Assembly (NCBI RefSeq): GCF_003762835.1 | Contig: NZ_RJWA01000005.1 | Span: forward strand, 410,081 to 474,080 | DNA: 64,000 nucleotides | Origin: Micromonospora sp. HM5-17 | GTDB taxonomy: Bacteria; Actinomycetota; Actinomycetes; Mycobacteriales; Micromonosporaceae | Direction of reading: 5' to 3' | Shown here: positions 44,624 to 53,441 of the stretch, in pieces | How positions within the stretch are numbered: position 1 is the stretch's first letter | Layout of the letters: each line of letters starts with the position of its first letter | Translations under genes and position numbers: made by a program | Notes under the pieces: model-generated | Databases searched by the model: none | Told to the model about the DNA's origin: nothing | The model's input: only the letters and a program-made list of their open reading frames with translations

Positions 44624-45520
44624 ATGGAGCTTCCCGAGGTGCTGCTGGTGCTCGCCGCCGGGGTCGCCGCGGGAACGGTCAACGCGGTGGCCGGCGGAGG
44701 ATCGCTGATCACGTTTCCCGCCCTGATCGCGGTCGGGCTGCCACCGGTCGTCGCCAACGTCAGCAACTCGATCGCCGTCTGCCCGGGTTACCTGGCGAGC
44801 GTGGCGGCGAGCCGGGCCGACCTGCCCGAGCGGCGTTGGCTGGTGCGGTTGATTCCGGGCGCCGTGCTCGGCACCGCCGCCGGTTGCGCCCTGCTGCTCG
44901 CCACCCCGGCCCGCGCCTTCGAGGTGGTCGTGCCGTTCCTGGTGCTGGGCGCGACCGCCGCACTCGCCTTCCAGGAGCGGCTGCGGCGCCTGGTCACCCG
45001 GCCGCGCGGCAGCCGTTCGGGCTCGCCGACCCGGGCGGGTCCGGCGACCCGCGGCGCCGCGGTGACGCCGCCGACCACGCCCGACGGCCCGGGGACGCAG
45101 ATCGGCGGCAGGCGAGGGGTGACGACGATGGCGCCGGCAGCGCCGACCGGTCCGGCGGCACGGACGACGACGGTCCAGGCGATGGTCACGGTCGGCGCCG
45201 TCTACGGCGGGTACTTCGGCGCCGCGCTGGGGGTCATGCTGGTCGCCGGTCTGGCGCTGGTGCTGACCGAGACACTGGCCCGGATCAGCGCGATCAAGAA
45301 CCTGCTCTCCGCGGTGGTCGGCCTGACCACGACGGTGGCCTTCGCCGCGTTCGGCCCGGTCCACTGGGCCGCGGTCGCGCTGGTCGCCCCCGCCACCATC
45401 GTCGGCGGGTACGCCGGCGCCTGGCTGGTCCGCCGGATGCCAGCGACCGTGCTCCGGGCGGTGATCGTGACCTTCGGTACGGCGGTCGGCCTGCTCCTGC
45501 TCGTCCGGGCGCTCGGCTGA
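44624..45520 (+). CDS. Sulfite exporter TauE/SafE (TSUP) family permease
   Basis: A 298-residue membrane protein with two halves of four helices. The N-terminal half carries the family AAGTVNAVAGGGSLITFPAL and VANVSNSIAVCPGYL; the C-terminal half carries VYGGYFGAALGVMLV and the ISAIKNLLSAVVGLTT repeat. The halves are joined by a cytoplasmic loop of about 65 residues rich in Pro, Thr and Arg, longer than usual. TSUP permeases move anions such as sulfite, sulfoacetate or other organosulfur compounds; the substrate is not predictable. Confidence 0.88.
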   Translation: MELPEVLLVLAAGVAAGTVNAVAGGGSLITFPALIAVGLPPVVANVSNSIAVCPGYLASVAASRADLPERRWLVRLIPGAVLGTAAGCALLLATPARAFEVVVPFLVLGATAALAFQERLRRLVTRPRGSRSGSPTRAGPATRGAAVTPPTTPDGPGTQIGGRRGVTTMAPAAPTGPAARTTTVQAMVTVGAVYGGYFGAALGVMLVAGLALVLTETLARISAIKNLLSAVVGLTTTVAFAAFGPVHWAAVALVAPATIVGGYAGAWLVRRMPATVLRAVIVTFGTAVGLLLLVRALG

Positions 45521-45642
45521 CCGGGGACCTCCCGGCCCGCGGCGCCGGCCAGCAACCCTCGGGTGCCGCCCGGCCAGGCGGTGGCCCTCGGGCGCCGCGA
45601 CAGCGGCGGACCGGGTGCGGGCGTCCGCCGGGGCCGGCCGCC

Positions 45643-46071
45643 TCAGGCGACGAGGGCGTGGAGCAGGTCGCGCAGGGAGGCCTGTTCTGCCCGGCTGAGG
45701 GCGGTCAGCGGTGAGTGGGCGTCCAGCCGTTCCAGCACCTCACGCCGGCGGCGTTCGCCCGCCGGGGTGAGGACGATCTGCTTCGCACGCCGGTCGGTCG
45801 GGTGGGGCTGCCGCTTGATGAGTCCCTGCTGTTCCAGCCGGTCGAGGACGAACGTGGCGTTGGACGCCTCGCAGACCATCCGGACGGCCAGCTCCCGTGC
45901 GGTGATCGGGTCCGAGAGTTCCCGCAGCGCCACCACCTGCGTGGGAGTCAGGCCGAGTTCGTCGGCGACCCGGCGCACGTAGCTGTCCAGCCGCTGGATG
46001 AACCGGTGGGCCAGCCTGCACACCTCGCGGTCGAGTTGCTGGTCTGTCGCGGCATCGGGCTGTTCAGCCAT
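45643..46071 (-). CDS. MarR-family transcriptional regulator
   Basis: A 142-residue winged-helix dimer: LGLTPTQVVALRELSDP, the recognition helix in ARELAVRMVCEASNATFVLD, the wing IKRQPHPTDRRAKQIVLTP and a C-terminal dimer helix. It is divergent from an MFS efflux gene and the gap has inverted repeats, so it probably represses both in response to a small ligand. ATG at 46071 after TGGAGGA. Confidence 0.92.
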   Translation of the reverse strand: MAEQPDAATDQQLDREVCRLAHRFIQRLDSYVRRVADELGLTPTQVVALRELSDPITARELAVRMVCEASNATFVLDRLEQQGLIKRQPHPTDRRAKQIVLTPAGERRRREVLERLDAHSPLTALSRAEQASLRDLLHALVA

Positions 46072-46093
46072 TCCTCCAGTTTACCGAGACCAC

Positions 46094-46141
46094 TTCGAGT
46101 GATTATAGTTATGACTCGAATAACTTGAACTCGTATAAGTT
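46094..46141. promoter_or_regulatory. Operator-like inverted repeats between marR and the MFS gene
   Basis: TTCGAGT (46094-46100) and ACTCGAA (46114-46120) form an interrupted palindrome; AACTT (46122-46126) and AAGTT (46137-46141) form a second, and TTGAACTCG occurs twice as a direct repeat. The region is AT-rich against its surroundings. Confidence 0.6.
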
Positions 46142-46165
46142 GAACTCGAAACACATGGAGTCGAC

Positions 46166-47413
46166 GTGCCGCTTCTGGTCTTCTCGCTCATGCTCGTGGT
46201 CTTCGGGCTCACCACGGGGGAGTTCGTCATCGCGGGGATCCTGCCGGAGGTGGCGCACGACCTGTCGGTGCCGGTCCCGGCGGCGGGGCTGCTGGTCAGC
46301 GCGTATGCCCTTGGCATGATCGTCGGGGGGCCGGTGGTCACGACCCTGACCGCGCGGCTGCCTCGCCGCCCGCTCGTCGTCGGGCTCGTCGTCACGTCCA
46401 TCGCCGGAAACGTTGCGTCGGCTCTCGCCCCCGCCTATCCGGTGCTCCTGGCCGGGCGCTTCGTCGCCGGCCTGGTGGTGGCCACCTTCTTCGCCGTCGC
46501 GATCGCCACCGCCGTATCCACCGCCCCCCCGGGTCGGCATGCCTCCACGGTGGCGAAGTTGACGCTCGGCATGAACCTGGGGATCATCGCCGGGACTCCC
46601 CTGGGCACCGTCATCGGTCAGCACCTCGGCTGGCGGGCACCCTTCGCCACGGTCGCGGCGATCGCCGCCGCTGCCCTGGTGCTGGTGCTGGTGTCCATGC
46701 CCAACCAGCCCGCACCGGTCGTCGGCTCGTTGCTCGGCGAGCTGCGGGTGTTCACCCGGCAGGACGTCGTTCTCGCCATCATCCTGACCGCGGCGGGGAA
46801 CCTGGGCGTCGTCACCGTGTTCAGCTTCCTGGCGCCGCTGGCCACCGACGTCAGCGGATTCTCCGCCCAGGCGGTACCGGCGCTGCTGCTGCTCTACGGC
46901 ACCGGCGCCGTCCTCGGCAACTTCCTGGGCGGCTGGCTGGCCGACAAGACCCTCATGCCCTCGCTCACCATGCTGTTGGCCGTGCTGGCGGGTGTGCTCG
47001 CGGTCGGCTGGCCGGCCAGTGGCCACCAGGTGTCCGCCGGCGTGCTGTGGTTCGTCCTCGGCGTCCTGGCGTTCGCCATCATCCCCGGCATGCAGACCCG
47101 GGTGCTGACCACTGCCCAGGCCGCCCCCACCCTGGCCGTCGCCGTCAACGCCTCCGGCTTCCAGCTCGCCGCCGCGTTCGCCGGGTGGCTCGGTGGACGG
47201 ATCATCGACGGGCCCGGCCCGCGGACGATCTACCCGGTCGCCGCCGCGCTCACGGTCGCGGGCCTGCTCGTCGCGCTCTCTGCGCTGCGGCGCGACCGCC
47301 GTCGCGCCGCAGCGGCTCAGAGCTTGGGTGCGGGTTCGGTGTCCGCCCCGGCGGCCTCGGTCTCCTCCCGCGGCGCGGGGATCGACCGCGGGTCGTCCTC
47401 GTCGGCGAAGTAG
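46166..47413 (+). CDS. MFS drug-efflux-type transporter (AraJ/Cmr-like)
   Basis: A 415-residue protein with 12 helices. TGEFVIAGILPEVAHDLSVP in helix 1 and GRFVAGLVVATFFAVAIATA with the antiporter-type region are typical of DHA1 sugar/drug efflux transporters. The GTG at 46166 follows a GGAG. It is probably repressed by the divergent MarR. The last 35 residues are Ala/Ser-rich and lie antisense to the end of the next gene (97-base overlap), so the original stop may have been lost. Confidence 0.88.
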   Translation: MPLLVFSLMLVVFGLTTGEFVIAGILPEVAHDLSVPVPAAGLLVSAYALGMIVGGPVVTTLTARLPRRPLVVGLVVTSIAGNVASALAPAYPVLLAGRFVAGLVVATFFAVAIATAVSTAPPGRHASTVAKLTLGMNLGIIAGTPLGTVIGQHLGWRAPFATVAAIAAAALVLVLVSMPNQPAPVVGSLLGELRVFTRQDVVLAIILTAAGNLGVVTVFSFLAPLATDVSGFSAQAVPALLLLYGTGAVLGNFLGGWLADKTLMPSLTMLLAVLAGVLAVGWPASGHQVSAGVLWFVLGVLAFAIIPGMQTRVLTTAQAAPTLAVAVNASGFQLAAAFAGWLGGRIIDGPGPRTIYPVAAALTVAGLLVALSALRRDRRRAAAAQSLGAGSVSAPAASVSSRGAGIDRGSSSSAK

Positions 47414-48987
47414 TCGTCGGGCTCGGTGCCGTCGACACCGTCGGGGACCCGGCCGGCCCGCAGCACCAGCGTGCCGATCGCGGCGACCAGCAGGTTGACC
47501 GCGACCGCGACCAGTCCGACGTAGATCGTCTTCGGGGTGTCGAGGCCGAACTTCTCCAGGGGGAAGGCGGAGCCACCGAAGTGGGCGCGACCGGTGGCCG
47601 GGTTCGGGATCTGGTAGAGCATCCACATCCCGAGCCCCATCCCGGCGACCCAGCCGGCGATCAGCGCGCCCCGGTGGAACCAGCGGGTGTAGAGGCCGAG
47701 CGCGACGGCCGGCAGCGTCTGGAGAATGATGACGCCGCCGATGAGCTGCAGGTCGATCGAGAACTGCGGGTCGAGGAAGACGATGCAGGCGACCGCCCCG
47801 ATCTTCACGACCAGCGACGTGACCTTGGAAACGCTCGCCTCCTGGGCCGGAGTGGCGTCCCGGCGCAGGTACTCCTTGTAGATGTTGCGGGTGAAGAGGT
47901 TGGCGGCGGCGATCGACATGATCGCGGCCGGCACGAGCGCCCCGATGCCGACCGCGGCGAACGCGACCCCGGCGAACCAACTCGGGAACTGCTGGTCGAA
48001 CAGCAGCGGCACCACGGTGTTGTTGTCGACGGTGCCCTCCGACGCGCCGGGCAACGGGGTGACCTCGGCCGCGATCGCCATGTAGCCGAGCAGGGCGATC
48101 AGCCCGAGCAGCAGGCTGTACGCGGGCAGCGCCGACATGTTCCGCTTGATCACGTCGCGGTTCCGGGCCGCCAGGACGCCGGTCAGGCTGTGCGGGTAGA
48201 GGAAGAGCGCCAGTGCCGAGCCCAGCGCCAGCGTGATGTATTGCAGCTGGTTGTTCTGGTTCAGCAGGACGCCGTCCCCGGGCGACGGGCTGGCGTCGAA
48301 CCTGGCGTCCGCCGCGGCGAAGATCTCGCCCCAGCCACCCAGCTTGTACGGCAGGTAGAGGACCGCCACCAGGATCACGATGTAGATCAGCGAGTCCTTG
48401 ACGAAGGCGATCAGCGCCGGAGCGCGCAGCCCCGACTGGTAGGTGTAGGCGGCCAGGATGGCGAAGGCGACGATGATCGGCAGGTGTCGGGCCAGCGGGC
48501 TCTCCCCGGTGACCCCCATCGTCTTCAGCACCGCCTCGATCCCGACGAGTTGCAGCGCGATGTACGGCATCGTCGCGACGATCCCGGTGATGGCGACGAG
48601 CAGCGCCAGGGTCGGCGAGTCGAACCGTCGACGGACGAAGTCGGCCGGGGTGACGAAGCCGTGCCGGTGCGAGACCGACCAGAGCCGCACCAGCACCAGG
48701 AAGGCCATCGGATAGATGATGACCGTGTACGGCACCGCGAAGAACCCGGCCGCGCCGGCCCCGAACAGCAGCGCCGGCACCGCCACGAAGGTGTACGCGG
48801 TGTAGAGGTCGCCACCGACCAGGAACCAGGTGATCCAGCCGCCGAAGTTACGCCCGCCGAGCCCCCACTCGTCGAGATGCTCCATGTCCTTCGGCGCCCG
48901 CCAGCGGGCGGCGACGAAGCCCATCGCGCTGACCAGGAGGAACAGCAGTGTGAAGATGATGATCTCAGTGAGATGGTCCCGCCACAC
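47317..48987 (-). CDS. Sodium:solute symporter, monocarboxylate-type (MctC-like)
   Basis: A 556-residue SSS-family protein with about 13 helices: WGLGGRNFGGWITWFLVGGD, FVAVPALLFGAGAAGFFAVPY, GFVTPADFVRRRF, LGSALALFLYPHSLTGVLAA and AVGIGALVPAAIMSIAAANL. It resembles the actinobacterial acetate/pyruvate/propionate uptake carriers. The C-terminal 45 residues are acidic and cytoplasmic. Seven bases upstream is DUF3311, the usual small partner. It converges on and overlaps the MFS gene. Confidence 0.88.
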   Translation of the reverse strand: MWRDHLTEIIIFTLLFLLVSAMGFVAARWRAPKDMEHLDEWGLGGRNFGGWITWFLVGGDLYTAYTFVAVPALLFGAGAAGFFAVPYTVIIYPMAFLVLVRLWSVSHRHGFVTPADFVRRRFDSPTLALLVAITGIVATMPYIALQLVGIEAVLKTMGVTGESPLARHLPIIVAFAILAAYTYQSGLRAPALIAFVKDSLIYIVILVAVLYLPYKLGGWGEIFAAADARFDASPSPGDGVLLNQNNQLQYITLALGSALALFLYPHSLTGVLAARNRDVIKRNMSALPAYSLLLGLIALLGYMAIAAEVTPLPGASEGTVDNNTVVPLLFDQQFPSWFAGVAFAAVGIGALVPAAIMSIAAANLFTRNIYKEYLRRDATPAQEASVSKVTSLVVKIGAVACIVFLDPQFSIDLQLIGGVIILQTLPAVALGLYTRWFHRGALIAGWVAGMGLGMWMLYQIPNPATGRAHFGGSAFPLEKFGLDTPKTIYVGLVAVAVNLLVAAIGTLVLRAGRVPDGVDGTEPDDYFADEDDPRSIPAPREETEAAGADTEPAPKL

Positions 48988-48993
48988 CGCGGC

Positions 48994-49233
48994 TCACCTC
49001 CGCTTCTTGGTCATCTGGTAGACGAGGGTGGTGGTCCCCACCCCAAGGGCGATGAAGGCCAGTTGCAGCCAGTAGAAGAGCGGGAAGTTGAACAGCCGGG
49101 GTGAGTCGGCGTTGAACAACGGCGTGACCAGCGGCACGACGATCGGAACGAAGAGCAGCCAGTTCCAGGGGCTGTGGTCCTTGGCTCTGGAGGTCGACGC
49201 GGTCGACGCCGCCTCCGTACCCGGTTCGCTCAT
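48994..49233 (-). CDS. DUF3311 small membrane protein, partner of the symporter
   Basis: A 79-residue protein with two transmembrane helices (WNWLLFVPIVVPLVTPLFN and FYWLQLAFIALGVGTTTLVY) and a basic C-terminus, the DUF3311 pattern. These proteins are encoded just upstream of SSS-type monocarboxylate carriers in actinobacteria and are thought to be an accessory subunit. It is six bases from the symporter start. Confidence 0.88.
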   Translation of the reverse strand: MSEPGTEAASTASTSRAKDHSPWNWLLFVPIVVPLVTPLFNADSPRLFNFPLFYWLQLAFIALGVGTTTLVYQMTKKRR

Positions 49234-49599
49234 GCCGTCTCCTCGCTACGGTCGCCGCGGGGTCGTGACCCGGGTCGCCGTCCCACCCAGCCCGGTCGGT
49301 CCCGGAGCTGCCCCGCAACACGCCGGCCGCCCGGGTGGAGACCTCCACGATCGACGCGGAGTCGAGGCGGGATGGTAACCGCAGGTCGTGACGCCGGAGG
49401 TTAGGTCAACGTGCCGGTCGTCACGTCACGGCGACCTGATCGTTGCGCCCAACGGCGACTCCGGTGCGCCGAACGGTGATCACCCCTTCCGGGCGGAAAC
49501 GCGACAAAGCACGTCACAGCAGACGATTACCCATGTGAAAACATCGAAAGACCACGATTCATCTTGATCGACCCGAGCCGGGTTTGCCATCCTGGCGCG
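49234..49599. other. Divergent non-coding stretch
   Basis: The 366 bases between the DUF3311 and hydrolase genes contain a perfect GGTGATCACC palindrome near 49475 and a TCACA-n15-TGTGA pair near 49514-49538. Their role is unclear and no gene is seen. Confidence 0.35.
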
Positions 49600-50460
49600 G
49601 TGCCCCGATTCCCCTCGTACGACGCGACGGAGTTGGCGTACCACGTCCTCGGATCCGGGCCGCCGCTGGTCTGCCTGCCCGGTGGGCCGGCCCGCGCGTC
49701 GAGCTACCTCGGCGACCTGGGCGGACTGAGCAGAGAGCGGACCCTGCTCCTCCTCGACCTGCGGGGCAGCGGCGAGTCGGCGGTCCCGGAGGACCCGGCG
49801 ACGTACCGGTGCGACCGGATGGTGGACGACGTCGAGGCGTTCCGGCGGCACCTCGGGCTGGAGCGGATGGACCTGCTCGCCCACTCCGCCGCCGGCAACC
49901 TCGCCGAGCTGTACGCGGCCCGGTTCCCGGAGCACCTGGCCCGGCTGGTGCTGGTCACGCCCGGGCTGCGCGCGGTCGGCGTCGAGACGGTCGGCTTCGC
50001 CGAGGCGGTCGAAGCCCGCTCGACCGAGTGGTGGTATTCCCGGGCAAGGCCGGCGCTGGACGCCTGGCAGGAGGCCAACGCCCGGGGCGACGACCCCGCC
50101 GAGGTACGCGAGCTGCGCGCGGCCGCCACGCCGTTCTCGTACGGCCGTTGGGACGAACGGGCCCGGGCACACGCCGAGGCCGAGCAGTGGGAGCTGGCCG
50201 AGGCGGCCGCCACCGGCTACTACGCCGGCTTCGACCCGGACGTCGCCGCCGTCCGGGCCGGGCTGGCCGCGCTCGACGTCCCCGTCCTGATCCTCGCCGG
50301 GGAGCTGGACCCCGCCCCGACCCCGGCGGCCGCCGGGCAGCTCGCCGCGCTCTTCCCGCGCGCCGAGGTCACGGTCCAGGACGGCGCCGGCCACCACCCG
50401 TGGATCGACGATGCGGGCAGGTTCCGCACGGCCGTCCTCACCTTCCTCGGCCGCGACTGA
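49600..50460 (+). CDS. Alpha/beta hydrolase, proline-iminopeptidase-like
   Basis: A 286-residue hydrolase: the oxyanion region PLVCLPGGPARASSYLG, LLLDLRGSGES, the nucleophile elbow LLAHSAAGNLAELYA (Ser), the acid in LAGELDPAPT and the base in GAGHHPWIDD. The HSAAG elbow and GGPG-like motif match the prolyl aminopeptidase-type group. Substrate unknown; no signal peptide. The GTG at 49600 is chosen over 49564 because the family similarity begins there. Confidence 0.85.
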   Translation: MPRFPSYDATELAYHVLGSGPPLVCLPGGPARASSYLGDLGGLSRERTLLLLDLRGSGESAVPEDPATYRCDRMVDDVEAFRRHLGLERMDLLAHSAAGNLAELYAARFPEHLARLVLVTPGLRAVGVETVGFAEAVEARSTEWWYSRARPALDAWQEANARGDDPAEVRELRAAATPFSYGRWDERARAHAEAEQWELAEAAATGYYAGFDPDVAAVRAGLAALDVPVLILAGELDPAPTPAAAGQLAALFPRAEVTVQDGAGHHPWIDDAGRFRTAVLTFLGRD

Positions 50461-50485
50461 GGCGGACGGAGCGGCCCGGGGCGGG

Positions 50486-51703
50486 TCAGATTCCCCCCAG
50501 GTGGGCGGTGTCGTTGACCGACCGCACCGCCATCCCGCCGTCCGGCCAGACGTCGAGCACGGAGAGCCCGGCCGGATCGAGGTACAGCCGGTGCAGGAAG
50601 GCGTCGGTCGCGGCGAGGGCCTCCCGCAGCGCGATCTTCAACGGCGAGACGTGCGAGACCACCACCACCGTCTCCCCGGGGTACGCGGCGAGCAGCGCGG
50701 CCATCGCCCGGCGGACCCGGACCGCGACCTCGGCGAACGACTCGCCACCCGGCGGGGCCACCTCGGTGGAGGCGAGCCAGGCGTCCATCTCGGCGGGCCA
50801 TCGTTCGCGTACCTCGGCGAAGGTCCGCCCCTCCCACTCGCCGAAGTCGCACTCGACGAGGTCCGGCTCGACCGTCACCGGCACGCCGCCGAGCCCCTCC
50901 GCGACGACCCCGGCGGTCGCCGTACACCGGGACAACGGCGAGCTGACCACGGCCGCGACCGACGCGGCCAGCCCGGCCACCCGAAGGGCCGCCGCCCTCG
51001 CCTGGGCCAGACCGCGGTCGGAGAGGGGCACGTCGCCCCGGCCGGAGTACCGGCGCTGTTCGGTGTAGGCGGTCTCGCCGTGCCGGAGCAGCAGCAGCCG
51101 GGTCGCGGTCTCGGCCGGACGCGGCTCCCAGGAGCTCCGCGCGGTGGAACCCTGGGCCGCGACCCCGTGCGCCCGGGCCCGACCGGTCGCCTCGGCACCC
51201 GCCGCGCCGGTCGTCGCCGCGCCCCGCGCCGTGGCGGAGGCCGCCGCCCGCTCGGCCGCCGCGGCCGTCGCCTCGCTCTCCGGGGCCGTGCCGGCCGCCA
51301 GGTCCATCGCCGCGTTCGCCAGGGCGTCGGCGTGCCGGTTCCGCTCTCGCGGCACCCAGGTGTACGTCACCGCGTCGAACCGGCGGACCAGCCCGGCCGC
51401 CTGCGCGGCGAGCGGCCGAAGCCCGGCGTGCTTGATCTGCCAGCGTCCCGCCATCTGTTCGACGACCAGCCTGGAGTCCATCCGCACCTCGACCTCGGCC
51501 GCCCCCGCCTCGCGGGCGGCCTCCAGGCCGGCGATCAGACCCCGGTACTCCGCGACGTTGTTGGTGGCGACCCCGATCGACTCCGAGCGCTCCGCCAGCA
51601 CCTCGCCGGTCTCGGCGTCCCGGACCACCGCGCCGTACCCGGCCGGGCCGGGATTGCCCCGCGCCCCGCCGTCGGCCTCGACCACGACCCTCCGACCCGG
51701 CAC
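50486..51703 (-). CDS. Bifunctional RNase H / acid phosphatase
   Basis: A 405-residue fusion. The N-terminal RNase H type I domain (about residues 1-130) has VVVEADGGARGNPGPAGYGA, NNVAEYRGLIAGLEAA, MDSRLVVEQM and RNRHADALAN, giving the D-E-D-D metal site. A Gly/Ala-rich linker of about 60 residues leads to a histidine-phosphatase domain (LLLLRHGETAYTEQRRYSGR, SSPLSRCTATA, VVVVSHVSPLK). The same fusion is Rv2228c in M. tuberculosis, which cleaves RNA-DNA hybrids and dephosphorylates a cobalamin-pathway intermediate (CobC-like). GTG 51703 follows GGGGAG. Confidence 0.92.
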   Translation of the reverse strand: MPGRRVVVEADGGARGNPGPAGYGAVVRDAETGEVLAERSESIGVATNNVAEYRGLIAGLEAAREAGAAEVEVRMDSRLVVEQMAGRWQIKHAGLRPLAAQAAGLVRRFDAVTYTWVPRERNRHADALANAAMDLAAGTAPESEATAAAAERAAASATARGAATTGAAGAEATGRARAHGVAAQGSTARSSWEPRPAETATRLLLLRHGETAYTEQRRYSGRGDVPLSDRGLAQARAAALRVAGLAASVAAVVSSPLSRCTATAGVVAEGLGGVPVTVEPDLVECDFGEWEGRTFAEVRERWPAEMDAWLASTEVAPPGGESFAEVAVRVRRAMAALLAAYPGETVVVVSHVSPLKIALREALAATDAFLHRLYLDPAGLSVLDVWPDGGMAVRSVNDTAHLGGI

Positions 51704-51738
51704 CGCCGCTCCCCCGGCCCGACCGGGCACCGGCCCCG

Positions 51739-52479
51739 TCACAGCCCCGACTCGGCGGTACGGACCATGATCCGCCGACACTCCTCGCAGCGCACCACCT
51801 CGTCCGGGGCGGCCGCCCTGATCCGGGCCCGGTCCGCCCCGGACAGCTCCAGCCGGCAACCGCCGCACCGGCCGCCGGTGAGCAGCGCCGCGCCCAACCC
51901 GCCGGACGCCTCCCGGATCCGGTCGTAGAGCGCCACCAGGTCGGCCGGCAGGTCGGCGGCGAGCGGCTGTCGCGCCCGGGTCTTGAACTCCTCCTCCTTG
52001 GCGATCTCGGCCAGCGCCCGGTCCCGGCGTTCCTCGGCCTCGGCACGCCGCTGCCGCGCGGCGGCGATCCGCTCCTGGATCCCGTCGAGAACCCCCTGCG
52101 CGGTCTCCCGCTGCTCCATCAGCTCCAGCTGGGCGTCCTCCAGCTCGGACTGCCGCCGGTTGAGCGAGACCAGCTCGTGCTGCAACGCCTCCAGCTCCCG
52201 GGCCGGCCCGCTGCCCGCGGTCAGCCGCGCCTCGTCCCGCTCCTTGCGGAGCCGGACCTGCTCGACGTCCCGCTCCAGGCGGCTGATGTCGCGGTCCAGG
52301 TCGTCGACCGCGACCTGGGCCCGAATCCGCTCGTCCTCCAGCGCGGAGAGCTCCCGCGCCAGCGACTCCAGCTCGGCGTACTCGGGCAGGGTACGGCGCC
52401 GGTGCGCGAGCTGGGCGAGCCCGGTGTCGATCGCCTGCAGGTCGAGCAGACGGCGCTGGTCCTTCGGGTCGGCCTTCAT
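51739..52479 (-). CDS. Coiled-coil protein with a C4 zinc ribbon
   Basis: A 246-residue protein: a long coiled coil (about residues 15-170, heptads rich in Leu, Glu and Arg) and a C-terminal zinc ribbon with GGRCGGCRLEL and VRCEECRRIMV. This is the CT398/CdsZ-like family, Rv2229c in M. tuberculosis. Its cellular role in actinobacteria is unclear. The ATG at 52479 overlaps the stop of the Nif3 gene by four bases (ATGA). Confidence 0.88.
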   Translation of the reverse strand: MKADPKDQRRLLDLQAIDTGLAQLAHRRRTLPEYAELESLARELSALEDERIRAQVAVDDLDRDISRLERDVEQVRLRKERDEARLTAGSGPARELEALQHELVSLNRRQSELEDAQLELMEQRETAQGVLDGIQERIAAARQRRAEAEERRDRALAEIAKEEEFKTRARQPLAADLPADLVALYDRIREASGGLGAALLTGGRCGGCRLELSGADRARIRAAAPDEVVRCEECRRIMVRTAESGL

Positions 52480-53348
52480 GGGCGGGGCTCCTTGTCCACG
52501 GCGGAGGCGGGGGACGAAGCGTGCAGCGTCCACGGGTCGGTGTCCAGGTCGGAGACGACCGCCTCCACGGGAAGCTTGGCACGCAGGTAGTCGGCGACGT
52601 CGTCCAGCCAGGGACGCTCGGTCGCCCAGTGCGCCGCATCCAGCAGCGCCGGCCCGTCCTCGGCGACGTACTCGCTGGCCGGATGGTGGCGCAGGTCGGC
52701 GGTGAGGAAGGCGTCGGCCCCGACCCGCCGGGCGTCCGCCAGGTACGCGTCGCCGGAGCCGCCACTGACCGCCACCGTCCGGATCACCCGGGCGGGGTCG
52801 CCGGCCGCGCGCACCCCCCAGGCGGTCGGCGGCAGGGCCCGGGCGGCGTACGCGGTCAGCTCGTCCAGGGTCATCGGGGTCGGCAGCCGCCCGACCCGCC
52901 CGATGCCCCGTCCCTGACCGGCGGCGGGGCTGTCCGGGGCGGCCGGACGCAGCGGGCGCAGGTCGGTCAGTCCGAGCCGGGCCGCCAGGGCATCCGAGAC
53001 CCCGGGGTCGGCGACGTCGGCGTTGGTGTGCGCGACGTAGAGGGCGACGTCGTTACGGATCAACCGGTGCACGATCCGTCCCTTGTACGTCGTCGCCGCC
53101 ACCGACGACACGCCCCGCAGCAGCAGCGGATGGTGCGCGACGATCAGGTCGGCGCCGTGGTCGAGCGCCTCGGCGACGGTCTCCGGGACCACGTCGACCA
53201 CGCAGTGGACCCGGCGGACCGGGGCGGCGGGCTCACCGACCACCAGACCCACCCGGTCCCACCCCTCCGCCCAGGACGGCGGGTAGCGCGCGTCCAGCAC
53301 CGCCACGACGTCGGCCACGCTGGCCGTCGGAGATCCGGATGCCCCCAC
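52476..53348 (-). CDS. Nif3-like dinuclear metal-centre protein
   Basis: A 290-residue protein of the Nif3/YbgI (DUF34) family, a hexameric ring with a two-metal site per subunit. Motifs: WDRVGLVVGEP, DLIVAHHPLLLRGVSS, LYVAHTNADVA, VAVSGGSGDAYLADARRVGA and TADLRHHPASEY. Its reaction is not settled. Length is normal for the short form. It heads a three-gene operon with the zinc-ribbon and RNase H genes, the order of Rv2230c-Rv2228c. Confidence 0.92.
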   Translation of the reverse strand: MGASGSPTASVADVVAVLDARYPPSWAEGWDRVGLVVGEPAAPVRRVHCVVDVVPETVAEALDHGADLIVAHHPLLLRGVSSVAATTYKGRIVHRLIRNDVALYVAHTNADVADPGVSDALAARLGLTDLRPLRPAAPDSPAAGQGRGIGRVGRLPTPMTLDELTAYAARALPPTAWGVRAAGDPARVIRTVAVSGGSGDAYLADARRVGADAFLTADLRHHPASEYVAEDGPALLDAAHWATERPWLDDVADYLRAKLPVEAVVSDLDTDPWTLHASSPASAVDKEPRP

Positions 53349-53441
53349 GGCGGCCCAGCTTACCGGCGACCGTGGGTGATCCGCGGTGCCGGCCGCTCCC
53401 GTCGGCGCGCCAGGACCACGCCGCCCCGCCGACCGATCCGC

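Noticed and set aside
49475..49540. Cyclic-AMP-receptor-type site from TCACA...TGTGA
   Set aside because: Arm order and spacing are wrong for a TGTGA-n6-TCACA site.
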